The notes under the pieces: generated by a model
Told to the model about the DNA's origin: nothing
Seen by the model: only the letters and a program-made list of their open reading frames with translations
The model's database searches: none
Position numbers and translations under genes: made by a program
Shown here: positions 32,741 through 46,100 of the stretch, piece by piece
How positions within the stretch are numbered: the stretch's first letter is position 1
Layout: each line of letters begins with the position of its first letter
NCBI RefSeq assembly: GCF_947242115.1
Contig: NC_074725.1
Location: 19,262,398-19,326,397, forward strand
Length of the DNA stretch: 64,000 nt
DNA from: Biomphalaria glabrata
Lineage: Eukaryota > Mollusca > Gastropoda > Planorbidae
Direction of reading: 5' to 3'

Positions 32741-35463
32741 TACTTGAGCCCTTGGGGATGACATTAAAGTGGAAACAAAATTGCACTCTAGTTAATTAAA
32801 GCTTTTTTTTTTTTTAAAGAAACGTTCTTCACGTTATGCCCAAACTTTATATTAACTTAAAAACGTTAACCAGTTTGTGTTTTCAGATAATGTGTGTAAC
32901 AGAGACTCGGGCTGCTTTGGTGTAAAGAACTTCTATTTCATTAGGTTTTTTTGTAATAATATGGTTAGCCCCAATCGTAATGTGGTGACGTTTTGTTCTT
33001 TTCCCTGTGTGCTATAATAACATCATTGATAGTATTACAGGAATCGAAGGGGTTGGGATGGGAAGGTGAGAAAGTTTGTTTAAGGAAATAGTAGGTCGAT
33101 ATGAATAGTCCTGATAGTACGAACACAAATTTCGACACTGTTGCTAGTTACGCAACTTTTCAAAGATTATTCCGTTTCCCTTTTTGTTTGCCTTTCTTAA
33201 TTTTTCAAGTAACATAAATCGAGATCTAGATTTGACATTACATATTAAGCTAGCTAAGAAACAAACATCATATTCTGTTTCATAAGGAATCGTTGAAGAT
33301 GTTACATTTTGTGCGCTATCATTATGAAAGGCTAAATCGATTTTTGGCTTTTAACAAAGATCTACAAGATAGTTAGAGATATGATCGAATTTATAATGAA
33401 ATAGTGTCTCTCACTGATTAGGCCTAATGCTTAGTAATTGGTTCATAGTTCTGAGAAAATTAATTTTAATGGCTCCCTGGCTATGTCCATGAGTTTGGAT
33501 AAAAGGTTAGCTAGCAAAATAGAATATATGAGGGAAGATTGATCCAAGTAAGGTTCTTCGTGTTTATACTAAGTCTAAATTCCCAAAAAAACTTCCGTTT
33601 CTATATAAAAAATATAGTTCTTAATGTTTGTTTTCAGCTACACCCCGATTGAACTGCAGTTTCGATCTTCCCGGACCATATTTCGAGAATAGGGAGTAGT
33701 TTACTGAATTATGACGAGGGATGCAAACAATCCTTTAGACTATCTCATGGTTAAACGGGGCTCACATAACGTTTTTAGTGCTGGGATATTAAAGAGGCAC
33801 TGCTACACATCCAGGCTATCCAACCCAGACACCGACTTTTTCGTGGACCACTTATATAGATAGGCCAAACCCTGGACTTGACCGCACAATATCCAGAAGC
33901 TTTGGAGTTATACTGGCTGTATGTAACATTGAAGATGTGGTCAAAAAGACTTCTCTTTGCTGGCAAGCCTTTTCTTTAAAGAGACAATGTTCAATGAAAA
34001 AAACTTTGCTTGAGCCTCTGTTTTAAATAAATATAATACCGGTATTCTGATAGAGATAATGATGTTTTTGAATCTCATAAAGGTGGAATGTCTCGGATAT
34101 TGGGGATCTCTTATAATGCTTGATGAATAGAGAAATTCACTCAAGTGCTTAGCTGATAGATGGGCAAGACTTGTAGATAAAGACAAAGTTAAATTGAATT
34201 TAAAAAAAAACAACAGAAAAGAAATAAAGTTTGCTAATAAATTTATTCGTCTAAAAAAAAAAGTGAACATTTGTTTAAATTGAACATCAATACAGAGAAG
34301 TAGCACCAAAAGCATATTAACATAAACATGGATAACTCATTCACTCAGTGAGCAAAGGATTCTATATAAAGTTTAATCAAATTAATATGTGAAAACTATT
34401 GGTTCACTTTACATTTTAACATTTATTACTACACTGTTTCAGAAACTTGTTTAAGGTTGCTATTATGTATACACACTAACTATGCTCTTAATTTAAAAAA
34501 TATATTTAGGCCTATAAACGCCAGGGATGTTGAGATATCAGAGAGGATAAATTATACATATCTTTTGCTTAAATTGTTAAGCTTTAATTAACAGATACAG
34601 AGTTATTTGTTATGACTTGATTCAATCAAAATGTAAACTAGACTGCATAGTGTGATCTGTCATGGATAACCGTATCTTATGGAGTGTGTGTGTGTGTAGG
34701 TGATAATGAAGAAAGGGAGCACTGATTGTAAGTCTTGTAGAACGATACAAGATAAGCGGCTCTGTCATAAGCTATGTTATGAACGAGAGACGACTCCAGG
34801 ATGCCAGAGTGTAAAGACGTGTTTTCATCACGAGTTAGATTTGTTTAATTATTAGTTTATTTCAAATGATCACAAGTTCTATATTTCAAAATAGTATACG
34901 CCTACATCGGTTTAATTGTTTATTAGCAATCTGGTGCTTAAAGTCCACGACCGTCGTCAACACTGTAATACAGGAAATCGTTTATATTTTTTTTTAATAG
35001 TGCTTTGATAAAAGAAAATGTGTTAATTTCTTTATTTCAAACTATATGTTTACGAAATTTAAATGCCAGTACTACCATTTGTATATCTTTTTTTTACTCA
35101 GCTTATTATTTTTTCTCTGCACTTAGAGGACGCTGGACTAAGGATTTAGTGTTCCTATATTTTTTTGGTTATTTTATCAACTGTTTTGTTTCCTTAGGAA
35201 TAGTATGCATTGAAAGACTACCTGGTCAAAAAAGCAGAAAGCTGCTAAAGCTGACTTCTAGTTTGTCACTGGCCATAAAGATTTAGCCCCTAAACACTCA
35301 CACGCACACTTACATATATTACCCGAACTAAGCTTTTTAAAAGGTATTTTAAATGTTAAAAAAAAAATACGGATACTGAAAGGGTAGGACAGGGTAAACA
35401 GTACATATTTAGTGAGGTTCTCAATGCAGACTATTGCAGACTAATACATTATGTATAGCTATG
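32741..35463. other. Intergenic sequence between photolyase and chondroitin synthase
   Basis: No exon, RNA gene or named repeat was recognised. Frames at 33775-34315 (minus) and 35005-35286 (plus) have no known motif and look like AT-rich chance frames. Confidence 0.45.
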
Positions 35464-35735
35464 CCACTCGACCCTTTACAGTGGAATTGACACTTTATAA
35501 GAGGAAATGACATTGCTTATGGCAGTTTGGCACTTTATAGTGGAATTGACACTTTAGGAACATTTTTTATAGTGGTTTGACACTTTATAGTGGAATTGAC
35601 ACTTTATGGAGAAATCGACATTTTTATAATGGTTTGACTCATAATGGTAGAATTGACACTATTGAAGAAATGCCATTTTTATGGTGGTTTGACTCTTTAT
35701 GATGGAATTAACACTTAATGGAGGAATCGATGTTT
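35464..35735. repeat. Degenerate tandem repeat, ~70-bp units of TTTATAGTGGAATTGACACT
   Basis: About four diverged units of 'TTGACACTTTATAGTGGAAT' plus 'TGACACTTTATGGAG(G)AA'. An alternation of 'GGTTTGACTC' and 'GGAATTGACA' gives a half-unit structure. Confidence 0.6.
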
Positions 35736-36121
35736 TCATAAGCTATAAAATGGAATTATTTGATCACAATTATGCTCTTGAAGTTCACATGTGTTAAATG
35801 TACCAGAAATCCTGACTAACGCTCGTACTTATTGCGATTGTATCACATCTGTGAGGTAATTCAAACATTGTAAGTAAGTTCCCATTGGGAACACAGTAGA
35901 ATAGTCCCTAAAAAGGTGACAGCATAAATTATGGAAACTTAGGGTGCAAATAAATTTAAAAAAAAAAAACAACATGGCAATGATATGTTTATAACGAACA
36001 GACAGTTTCTGTTTTAAAAGTGTAACAAAAATACAGTCAATTTGGCAGGAAGATCTTTTGTAATTTTCTGAAATGTATAAGCAGTAGGCAACTTGGCTGG
36101 CTTGACCATGCACACCGAAGG

Positions 36122-36393
36122 TCACAGGGTCGACCTCTGCAAGGTCTATTGTATGGAGATGTAATAGACCACAGGAGACACACTGCATGTCACAGGGTCG
36201 ACTTCTGCAAGGTCTATTGTATGGAGGTGTAATAGACCACAGGAGACACACCGAAGGTCACAGGGTCGACCTCTGCAAGGTCTATTGTATGGAGATGTAA
36301 TAGACCACAGGAGACACACTGCATGTCACAGGGTCGACCTCTGCAAGGTCTATTGTATGGAGGTGTAATAGACCACAGGAGACACACTGCATG
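36122..36393. repeat. 68-bp tandem array, 4 units, alternating A/B types
   Basis: Units start at 36122, 36190, 36258 and 36326 and begin TCACAGGGTCGACCTCTGCA. Units 1 and 3 have GGAGATGTAATAG; units 2 and 4 have GGAGGTGTAATAG. The unit ends also differ (CTGCATG or CCGAAGG). This implies a 136-bp higher-order unit. A 140-codon minus frame across it is an artefact. Confidence 0.9.
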
Positions 36394-36737
36394 TGGTCCA
36401 CTCCTACGTCACGTGAAGCTCTTCAAGTGTGACAACAACAGATTATAAAACATACAGGATGGACCACATGTAGAGAAATCATAATTGAAGGTTCCTGGAT
36501 TGTAGATGGTGAACACAATAAAGTAAGAAAAGGGCAGACAACGGCCAGCGTATGGTGATTACAAACGCTTTACTTGTAACCGTGAATGTGTATCAAAGAA
36601 TGGCCTCTTTAGTTACACGAGAAGCTGCAAAGATGCTACAGTGTAGCAGTTCTTGATTTCTTTTTTAACATTTAGTACTGCCTTCATAAAACATTTGAGG
36701 TAAACCTTTTCAAGTGTAAATTGTTCTTCAATGTACA

Positions 36738-36743
36738 TTTATT
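36738..36743 (-). terminator. Candidate polyadenylation signal for chondroitin synthase
   Basis: AATAAA on the minus strand, about 290 bp after the stop codon, with no closer canonical hexamer noticed. Candidate only. Confidence 0.35.
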
Positions 36744-37034
36744 AAAGTAAATTTCCGTAACACCGTATCATAGTATTAACAGTCATTAACTTGGTCACAC
36801 GCATTTACACGCTGTAATACAAATAATTTGTTTAATAGCCATGGAATATTCATATCCATTATGAACTCTTCCATGTCCTCATGTTAAACAACATCCAGCG
36901 CAGAGTCGGTATAATTTATGTATTATTGCATGACTTTGCTTCTGTCATTTAATCCGACTCCCATTTGTCAAGCAGTAGATTTGGTTCAGTCTCTGTATAA
37001 CTGCACCAACTGGTGGGGAAAAAGGCATGTTTAG

Positions 37035-37173
37035 TTACACTCCTTTCCCTTTTGAGACGTCATACAACATCCGGTAAAGATTCTGTACAGATCCCAACAT
37101 GGCGCTACCACTGTCAATGCACTGCTTGAGCTGGTTCTCCGGGAGAGACATGTTGCATTCTCGTGGGTGGTAC
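37035..37173 (-). CDS. CHSY: Chondroitin synthase exon m (terminal)
   Basis: RYHPRECNMSLPENQLKQCI, DSGSAMLGSVQNLYRMLYDV, SKGKGV and TAA at 37035-37037. Corresponds to the HPVFCDPNLDPKQYKMCLGS...GS...LAEM region near the C-terminus of CHSY1. Confidence 0.93.
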
Positions 37174-40100
37174 CTGCAAACGTTGATTGTTTATTCCAAA
37201 CATTAATTTTAGGACATTTAATTATTTCCACTACACTAGATATCACTTCTTTACACCTATTATCATGTCTTATATAGGCCTAGTCTACCTTATGTAGATC
37301 TCTGTCTATATATGCTAATAAATATTCGAATACTATCTAATAAATGCAGTAGCGCTGGCCTGGGCCTGTACCTGTGTATCATGGAGGGATCAGATCCTCT
37401 CATCACATTCAGTCCCAAAGAAATACACTTTTCATAGAAATCCACATCTTCAAGTCCCCAGCCCACGATGTCTGTCTTGAAGCCACCAGCGCTATAAATA
37501 ATTCAGAAGAAGAGCGACAAAAACATAAAAATACTTAAAATAAGAACAAGCTTATATTAAGTGTCATTGTATCAATTAGTTTGGATCTGTCTTATAATTA
37601 TATGTATTAGTGACCTAGACATAATAAATCTGTGCGCATAGAAATATTTTTATCAATTGTTTTTCTATAGTATTTAGCGCGTATCACTTGTTTGGACCAG
37701 TTGTGAAAGGAAAGGGGGGGGGGGGGGGAAGGGAAGGGGCATCTTGGTGAATGTTTACGTGATCGTTTTTTAAATGCATAAAAAATGTTCACTTAGGGCT
37801 CGAGTCCTCAAGGGGACTAATTCAACTTATACCACACCATCTGTCAAGTATGATTTCTTTCCCTTGTTTGAGATACCAAACAAAATAATTAACTACCAAC
37901 AATAATTAATTAATTAATTGATTTTTTTATTGATTCTTTTGTTGTCAGGTAAAATAAATAAGTGTGCCAAATTTCAGCTTGATCCTAGACTGGGCGTGGG
38001 AGAAATAACGTGTACAAACTTTTGACCATACAGACAGACAGAGTGGGTTGATAATAAGCTTTGGAAAATACACACATACACTAAAAAAATACTTTGACGA
38101 CTTTTTTGTTCAATATAACTTTCTTCATTTTAAATTATTCCCTATATCCACATTTAATGTTTAGATATCCGTCTTCTTATTGATTAACAGGTGTTAGATA
38201 GATATACATTATATTTGAAAACAACATTGAAGTAAAGTTTTGCTGTGTTTAACCTGTTTCATTTGAACCCCACGATGACCTACTGTTACGAGCAGATGAG
38301 ACTCTGAATTATACACCAACATACTCATATATAGTAGATTATGAAAACTTATGAAAACAGTACCAGGAAAAAGAAGAGGAGGCAGATAGAGAAAACGATG
38401 AAAAGACAACATAAAAGAATGGACGGGCTTGTCGTTGAGAGAAATTCTATCCAAGGCAAAAGACAGAGAGGAATATAGAAAGAAGATCGACAGATCTTGT
38501 GTGGTGTCCCAACAGTTCAATTGACGAAGGTGAAAGTTTTGAAATGGGTTTGAAAAATACAAAGGGAAATAATGCTTTATAATTATTTTTTGAAACTAAA
38601 ACAACAGTCTCCTCCCTTCCATTACGCAATCAATAGTTATTACTATTATTATTATTTTATAATTAAATAAATATATATAAGTTAAACAGTAAGTTGGACA
38701 GTATGGCGGGTGGTGAAGTGAATGCCTCAATGTTGAGGCCCACTGATGTCTTGGGACTTTATTCCAAAGTTTCGAAAGCTCTCGAGTTCTCCAAGCTCTC
38801 ATTAGTAGGGTCTACCTGACATGTATTTTGGGGTCAGTATTGACGTGGTTCAGGACATATGGGAATGCCGTTGGTCACAGAACAATGTGGATCTAACATG
38901 AACACATCATCATTTAGATCTAAAATTAACTCTTAAATAATTTTTTGTTGTTGCTTGGACAGAATAGCTAGATCTACTGAAAGACAAAATAGCAAGATCT
39001 AGATTTAGGCCTACTGCAGAAGTTTGACTCACCGGACCAGATCCGATTTGTACACAGAGCCAATGCCGTAACTGAAACTCCGCCATAATCCAACTTCATC
39101 ACGTCTGCTATTCAGCAGGGAATCACAATCTTTTTGTTTATAGCAAATTGAGTCTGGGCTGAATGAAATATTAAAAAAACAAACATTGTATGAATTATAG
39201 ACCAGACCACGGTAGAGCTACGTCCGAATAAAAGAAACATCCATAATAAATAAAACTATTACCAGCGGCTTTCAATGGAAATACACTTATGACAGAAATA
39301 TACATTAGCTTCTTACTAAAGTTAAAGTATTCAAAATAATCTCAAGGAAAATGTTCACAAAATGACCTTGCTTGTTTAATTTTTTTATATATTAATTCTT
39401 TCAATAAGAACTTGGATTTTTAATTTCGGGATCTTTGGGCGTCGCTAAGTCCACCCAGCTCTACCTGACATTAGTTTGGGAAAAGTAAAGGCGGTTGGTC
39501 GTTGTGCTGGCTACATGACACCCTCGTTAACCGTGGGCCACAGAAACAGATGACCTTTACATCATCTTCCCTATAGACTGGCTATAGACAACAAGGTCTG
39601 AAAAAGGAAAGTTTTTTTTTTCAATAAGAAAGAAAAAGAATTGAAAGTAGTATGTAGAAATGGGGAGGGGGCGATGTGGTATAATGGAACATTAAAAAAT
39701 GTAGAAAAATTAAAAAGATTAAGTTTGGAAGAGATTTTGAAATAAATACACACAATTGACTGCCAATGACGCTAATATTGAAAGAACGATGTTGCCAACT
39801 AATAAATAAAAACTACCTTGTGCATTATAAGCTAAGAAGTTAGATTGTGCAATGCTAAAAAAAAAAAAGAATGCACAAGAATTATGTGCTTTTTTTTTCA
39901 TAGCTTATCACTACTTCCGTATTTTGTACACCGGATGCACCAAAGACTTCATTTATCAAAATCTCTCATGAAGCTCTTACCAATCAAAATAATGGACTTT
40001 TAGATTATTGCACTAATTATGCATATAGCTTCTCCCACTGTAGAAGCACTGCCACTTCTCTGGCATCTAACAATTTATGAAATAATTAAGTTTGTAGTTA

Positions 40101-43100
40101 TCTTAGTTAGGATTGACCACTCCATGCCCATTCAGGGAATACTATTAAACACCTTTAAAAAATTCGGTATACTCTAAGCTTGGTCCTAATTAAAAAAAAA
40201 CTTGATTTACTTAAAATGCACAAAGTAGATTGGGAAGAATGTACTGCGGCCTTGAACTGTGTACTTTGACACCCGATGTAAGAAGTACGAGGAATACTCC
40301 ATATCTACATCCATGAACAGCAACAGAGACGTGTAAGGGAGATCACTCAGGGCTGTCATTAAACCTGAAATAGAAAGTGAGCATGATAGTTAATTGGACC
40401 TGGGAATGTTTTAGTAGGACTCACTACGTCAGACTAATGCATTGAACTTCTCGTGCGAAATTTTTTTTTCTCAACGAAACGATTTTTTTTCCACTCAATG
40501 TAAATGTGCATTGCAAAATCTAATCTCGCAAACTTTCATATAATATGGAATGGTGCAAGTTGCTCCACAAGAGGCGGGCTTAGAAGTACGCAGGACTAAT
40601 GCGAATGTCATATGAGGCGCCTAAGCTTAACCCAAAATAAGATAAATAAGGTAATTGGTGTAGCTAGATATTAAGTCTTGTTTTAGTTAGCGCTGTTTCC
40701 AAAGAAATCCAGCACTGCGTATTTCAGACGGTACGGTAGTTAGAATGACGGTAGTATGACGAGATGATGGGGCAGGGACGGCCTTAGGCATAGGCAAACT
40801 AGGCAGCCACCTAAGGCTCCCGATTGGTAGGGGCCTCGAACAGGAGTCAAAAAATTTTTTTAGAGAAGAAATAGCGAAGCTTATGCCCAATGTTATTGTG
40901 TGAGTACACTAGGTTTTAATTAAATGGAGTAATTTGTTTTCTGCTGTTAATTTTTTATTTGTCTATTATTATTATTTATTATAGCTTTTATATAGCATGC
41001 TCAGAGCGCTTTTGGTCCAATCTCTAACTGTGGACCAGTTGGGGGGGGGGGGGGGAAGGGGGTATCGAGGAGTTGGTTTTCCATGCTGCCTTTAGGCAGC
41101 TCAGTAAACACAACTCTGCCCGAGTCGGGTGTCGAACCTCGAGCCCCTTTCTAGGTAGCCAAGCCAAGTTCAAGCGCACTTAGCTTCTCGACCATGCTTC
41201 CTTCATTAATCAAGGGCCACACACTTTGCTTAGGGCCTCCAGTTATCTAGGATGGCCCTGGGTGGTGAGAAAAAAAATCTTTCCGGTCCCCTCATGACCG
41301 GGATTAAGGGCGGTTGCCCTTGTCCCCCTCCCCCCCCCCCCCCATTTAAGACTGCATCTACGGTCCTACCTAAGGTAAGTATAGTTAATCAGAACAAAAC
41401 GTAAAAGTGTATATGTGTCTGTAAAGACTAGACTTATGATGTTTACATTTTTAGACTATATAAATTCAAGGCAAAAAAGATTCATTGCACTTTTCTCAAA
41501 CTCAACTCAATTCTGACCTTTGCCCCTGTTAAATGGCTCGTCCAAGTACGTCATGCGAATGTCAAGGCTGGGGATCTTGCTCATCATGGTGGAGGTCATA
41601 GCAGACAACAGTTTATGCTCTCCCCTGTCGTCTGTGAAAACGACCACCCTCAACTCGACTTTGCCTCTGTAACCTGTAACAGTCGTAGACAACGTGTTCA
41701 TTTGATTGAGTTTTGAGTTTAGGCACATCGGCACAATTTAGGCCATGTCGTGCCCTTAATCCTTTAAGGATCACTCTCACTTTATATAACAAGTGCTTAA
41801 TTCTATACAGTTAAATCATTAAAAACAAGGTCTATTCACAGTTAAAATAGTAAAGGTAGTAAAAATCTTGTGTAAATATTATAAAATCAAAGTTCTGTGG
41901 TTAAAAAAAAAGGTTACAAGGACAGTTTGTGTGGAAACACAAACTCAAAATCGGCCCCCGAAGTGGTCCACCCCAGACAGGATTCAATGTTTTCAAAAAG
42001 AACGAATGAAAGTATATCGAGACAAATGAGAGATAAGAATCTAGAAAGAAGGTTGACAGATCTTGTGTAGTGCCCCAACGGTCCAGCAGATCAAAGAATA
42101 GGTGCAAGTGAATGCAAAGTTAGATGTGAACCTGGCCTAGTTCCCCTTTCAAACCTTGTGGTCTATAGGGCAGATGATGATTCATCTGTTTTTGTGGCAT
42201 ACGGTTAATGAGGGTGTCATGTGGCCAGCACAACGACCAACCGCATTTACTTTTCCCCAACTAATGTCAGGTACCCATTAGAGCTGGGTGGACTCAGAGG
42301 CGCCCAAGGATTCCGAAGTTGAAAATCCCAGTCTTCAGGAGGATTCGAACCCGGGACCCCCTGTTCGGAAGCCAAGCGCTTTACCACCCAGCCTCTCCTG
42401 GCCTAACTGAAGTCTTATAATTGTTGTAATTGTTAAGGTCGTTTTAAATTAGGTCTAACATATAATGCATACTAATTAGCTCTTTCGCTTTCAAAAAAAA
42501 TAAAAAAGTAGAAGTAGCCGTTTCATCAGAACTTTGAATGGTCTAAAATATTGTGATGTCGGATTTTCACTATCTTTTCTAGTTTACGAGATCTCAAAGG
42601 GACGGACAGACATTTCACATTAAAATTTCGGGGGCCGCTAATAAAAACTTCAGCTAAAAATTTGTTGCCAATTAAAAATGTATTCTTAGAAAGATAACGA
42701 AACAAAATGCGTAATATTTTCTCTTGGAAAGATTAATAGGAAAAAAAAAAGGAAGTTTACACTTTTAAAAACAAGGAATCGAAAGAAACATTAAAGGTGG
42801 GATGAAATCAAAGATTGCTGATAACGAAGAGAAAAAAAAGATTGATTCTACTTTGGGCCTACCTACAATGGCCCGAGCATGCATTTCTAAAAACCTTTTG
42901 TAGATGGCGGATCTTTGGTAGAGAGGCATGAGCATGTGTATCGTTTTTCCTTGACCTTGACTTCCTTGACCTTCATTTTCCTCATCCAAGTGATCTGCTT
43001 CCCTGTTAAAAAGAAAATTAAAATGTCTGCTTTGTATATGGTTCTGTAGTTTTATAAACTCAAGTTATGTGTCTATTAAGTCAAGATATCATGTATTGAC

Positions 43101-46100
43101 AAAGGTAATTGAATATTTTAGCATAAGAGCAGTGTAGTAGGAATTATGTTACTCATTTTTTCTGAAGTTTTATTTTGTTTAGGTGCCACTAATGGAGTTT
43201 TTCAACGAGAAATTTTGAGCCTCTCCAGTCCTCACACAAACGGACTTGGATAATGATTGTTGTGACTCTTCCGCCGTGTCAAGTACAAACAATGAAATAA
43301 AACAGGAGGTAACCTTCAAACACCGGCGAAATGCCAAAACAATCAGGATATGTAGTCGACGCTCATGTTGGTCAACAAATATGTTCAATGATCAAGAAGG
43401 GAATCGCCCGATGTCAACTAGGTCCGTAAACTACTTCTTATTCTTGCTGTGATAGGAAAAGCGTCTTGTCTCTATCAAATCCTAGAGCTTTCTTACTTTT
43501 TAACAAACTTTACCTCATCGTCACTAAGTAAAACTTTTCCCCTATTCCCGAAACAAATAACTAAATCCTAATCATGTCATAACAGATAAGAAGGAGGATG
43601 ATGATGATAACATTATGAACGTGTATCTGCTTGTTTCTGTTCCCGTGCAATGCATGGGTAGGTGGATGGTTTGTAGTAGGCTGTATAGATTTGAATGAAA
43701 CCACAAAGTGGTGGTAGTTCACGTGAATAAATACTGGTGTGAATAATACGTAGAAGAGAACAAGCGAGAGACCTGTGACAGAAGTCACAGAATGATGTGT
43801 CGATTTAATGAGTTTAAAAATATTTTTGGACTAGTGTTTCTACATTCTTCTATACTGAACCTGAACGCTTTGTTTTTATTTATCAAATTTATATTCAGTT
43901 TGTTTAAAAGGAAGTTTAAGGTTATTTCATGTTCTACATTTAGTATAATAGGCTACATCTACTGCGCTTAAATGTACGAGATGTACTGAGCTACAACCCA
44001 ACGACCTAGAATCAACAATTATCTATCGAGAACATTTGCTGACACTTACCGGAAATCAACGAAGCCTGGAAGAAATGGCTTCCTGAGGTAAACTGGCTGG
44101 ACATATTTCTTCTTCTGGTACCACTTCTTCAGAAATAGCATGACCTCTACCCCCCGGTCAGTAGTTAGTCTATGGTAGGTCTCATTGACAAATTGAAGCT
44201 TTAGCTTGGCATTCTCTGGATATGACTTCAGATGCCTGGAGGTCAATAAATAATCAAGGATGCTCAAAGTAACTACAAGAAAAAATGTGACTATTACTAA
44301 AACAGTACATTGTAATGGAAGTTAACTCAGTAGTAGCCTCAGATTCATTGCAGACAATCCAATATATCACATCACAAGATTTTAAAGGAAAACCTCAAAC
44401 CAAGGTATAGAACATAATCACACATTTAACTTGAGTCTTTATAGTCCTTTTGCCTATTACTATTACCTAAAATTAATAATAACAATATGTCTATTCTTAA
44501 CTCACAACTTTATTTTGTCCATATTATGTAGCCTTTCAATAAATTCACCAAATATACATATGTTGCAGAATATTTCTAACAAATCGAAAACTTTAACATA
44601 GATTTGCTGTTGTTTTTTTTTTTTTTTTTTCTGTTTCTACTTTTAACTTTTAATATTGATACTAGAAACAAAAGTCTGAGTCGTCAAAATAACAATAAAG
44701 GGAAATAAAGTAGGGGTCTAGTCCTCTCGGGATACTTGCAATGCATGAGGCCAAATAATAATGACCCATTAATCTAGGCCTTGGATTACTAGTCATTTTA
44801 CCCGGTCATTTCCAGGTGTAATTCAGTTCTTCGTTTAAACTCAATCGGGAATTCCAGCTTTCCCGTCTCAAAGGTCGTGCTAAACATTCTCTTGTAGCGA
44901 ATGTATTCCCAAGACTTATCGTGACCTTGATAGATGGACTTGACCTGTGAACAGAAAGAGCGCAGTGTAAAGACTCAAGATAAAGACATATCTCTGAATC
45001 TGATAATGTCAATAGGCTAACTATGGTGTTTTGCGACCCAACTTTCATTGACAGGTCTTCGCTAATAAGTAAGTCAACAGAACTAAAAAAAAATTCCTCT
45101 AATAGACTTAAGGACACAAGTAAACTACTAGCGCTTCCAGAACTTTTGAGGGGGTGCGGCGATTTTATTCAAACCCTAACCTTAACAATGAGTTAACCCT
45201 AAACCTATGTATAAATGCATATACACAGCATATATATATCCTATAAATGTTAATATAGAGTTGTAAAAACAAACATTTTTTAATGTCTGCAAATCTACAA
45301 ATTTAGCAGTTTTATTATGTTAATAATACATCGCCCCAAATGCTTTCCGTCAGTGGTACATACATACAAACACTATGTGTTTTTTTTAAAACTAAGGCTA
45401 AATGATTTTTTTTTTTTTTTTTGCACTTTTTACTACTGCTGAACTTTTTCTAAGCTCTTGTGTTTCTAGCACAAAATAAGGTAACTAAAAAGGAAGTATT
45501 AGACTCATAATTCATTTGAAAACCATTGGATATATCTGTTATGGAATGTGTGCGATGTGATTCAAAAACATTGTTTACTTTATAATGAAAAGGCCAACTA
45601 GAAACCGACAGTGTATCTCCTATGTTAACGTAAAAAAAAAATGTCTGACCGTTGGGAAGACATAGCTCTAGACCTCACCAGATGGAGAGAGACAGTGACC
45701 AAGAAAGCTACGGACAGTGAAAGTAATATGGGTCTCAGCTCAGGAAGAAAAACGTACTATGCGAAAAATGGCCAGCTCCTCTACCACCGAAGCAAAAGCC
45801 ACATTAACCTGCGTTATTTGTGGACGGGAGTGTCTCTCCAAAATAGGGCTCCACAGCCAGATGAGGACGTGTGCGAGATGATCCATAGTCGTCCTACGAC
45901 TGAAGGAGGCCAACAATCTCTTGTTACAATGTTAACGTAACCTATTTTATGGTTTTCTTCAGCAGGTGGTAAAACAAAAGACAGACTGCCAGTTTATTGT
46001 ACTACTGCCAGACCAGACTTGGCTCAAGAACTAGGTTTTGTTGGCGCCAAGATTCCCTGCTGTTATGGAAAGGGGCGAAGGTCTCCAAAAAGAATATTGA

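Noticed and set aside
33775-34315. Minus-strand frames of 63 and 124 codons upstream of photolyase as a third gene
   Set aside because: No recognisable domain, no splice-linked exons and AT-driven composition; left as intergenic.
35829-36251. 140-codon minus-strand frame
   Set aside because: Half of it is the 68-bp tandem array; no known motif in the rest.
36122-36393. CRISPR-like array
   Set aside because: The units are contiguous 68-bp tandem copies with no unique spacers, in an animal genome.
42140-42396. tRNA gene at the SINE-1 head
   Set aside because: The A- and B-box-like parts are clear, but the cloverleaf is incomplete and is followed by the SINE body and a target duplication.
45641-45940. 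99-codon frame as a separate host gene
   Set aside because: Resembles the C-terminal tail of LINE proteins and lies within an intron among other LINE pieces.
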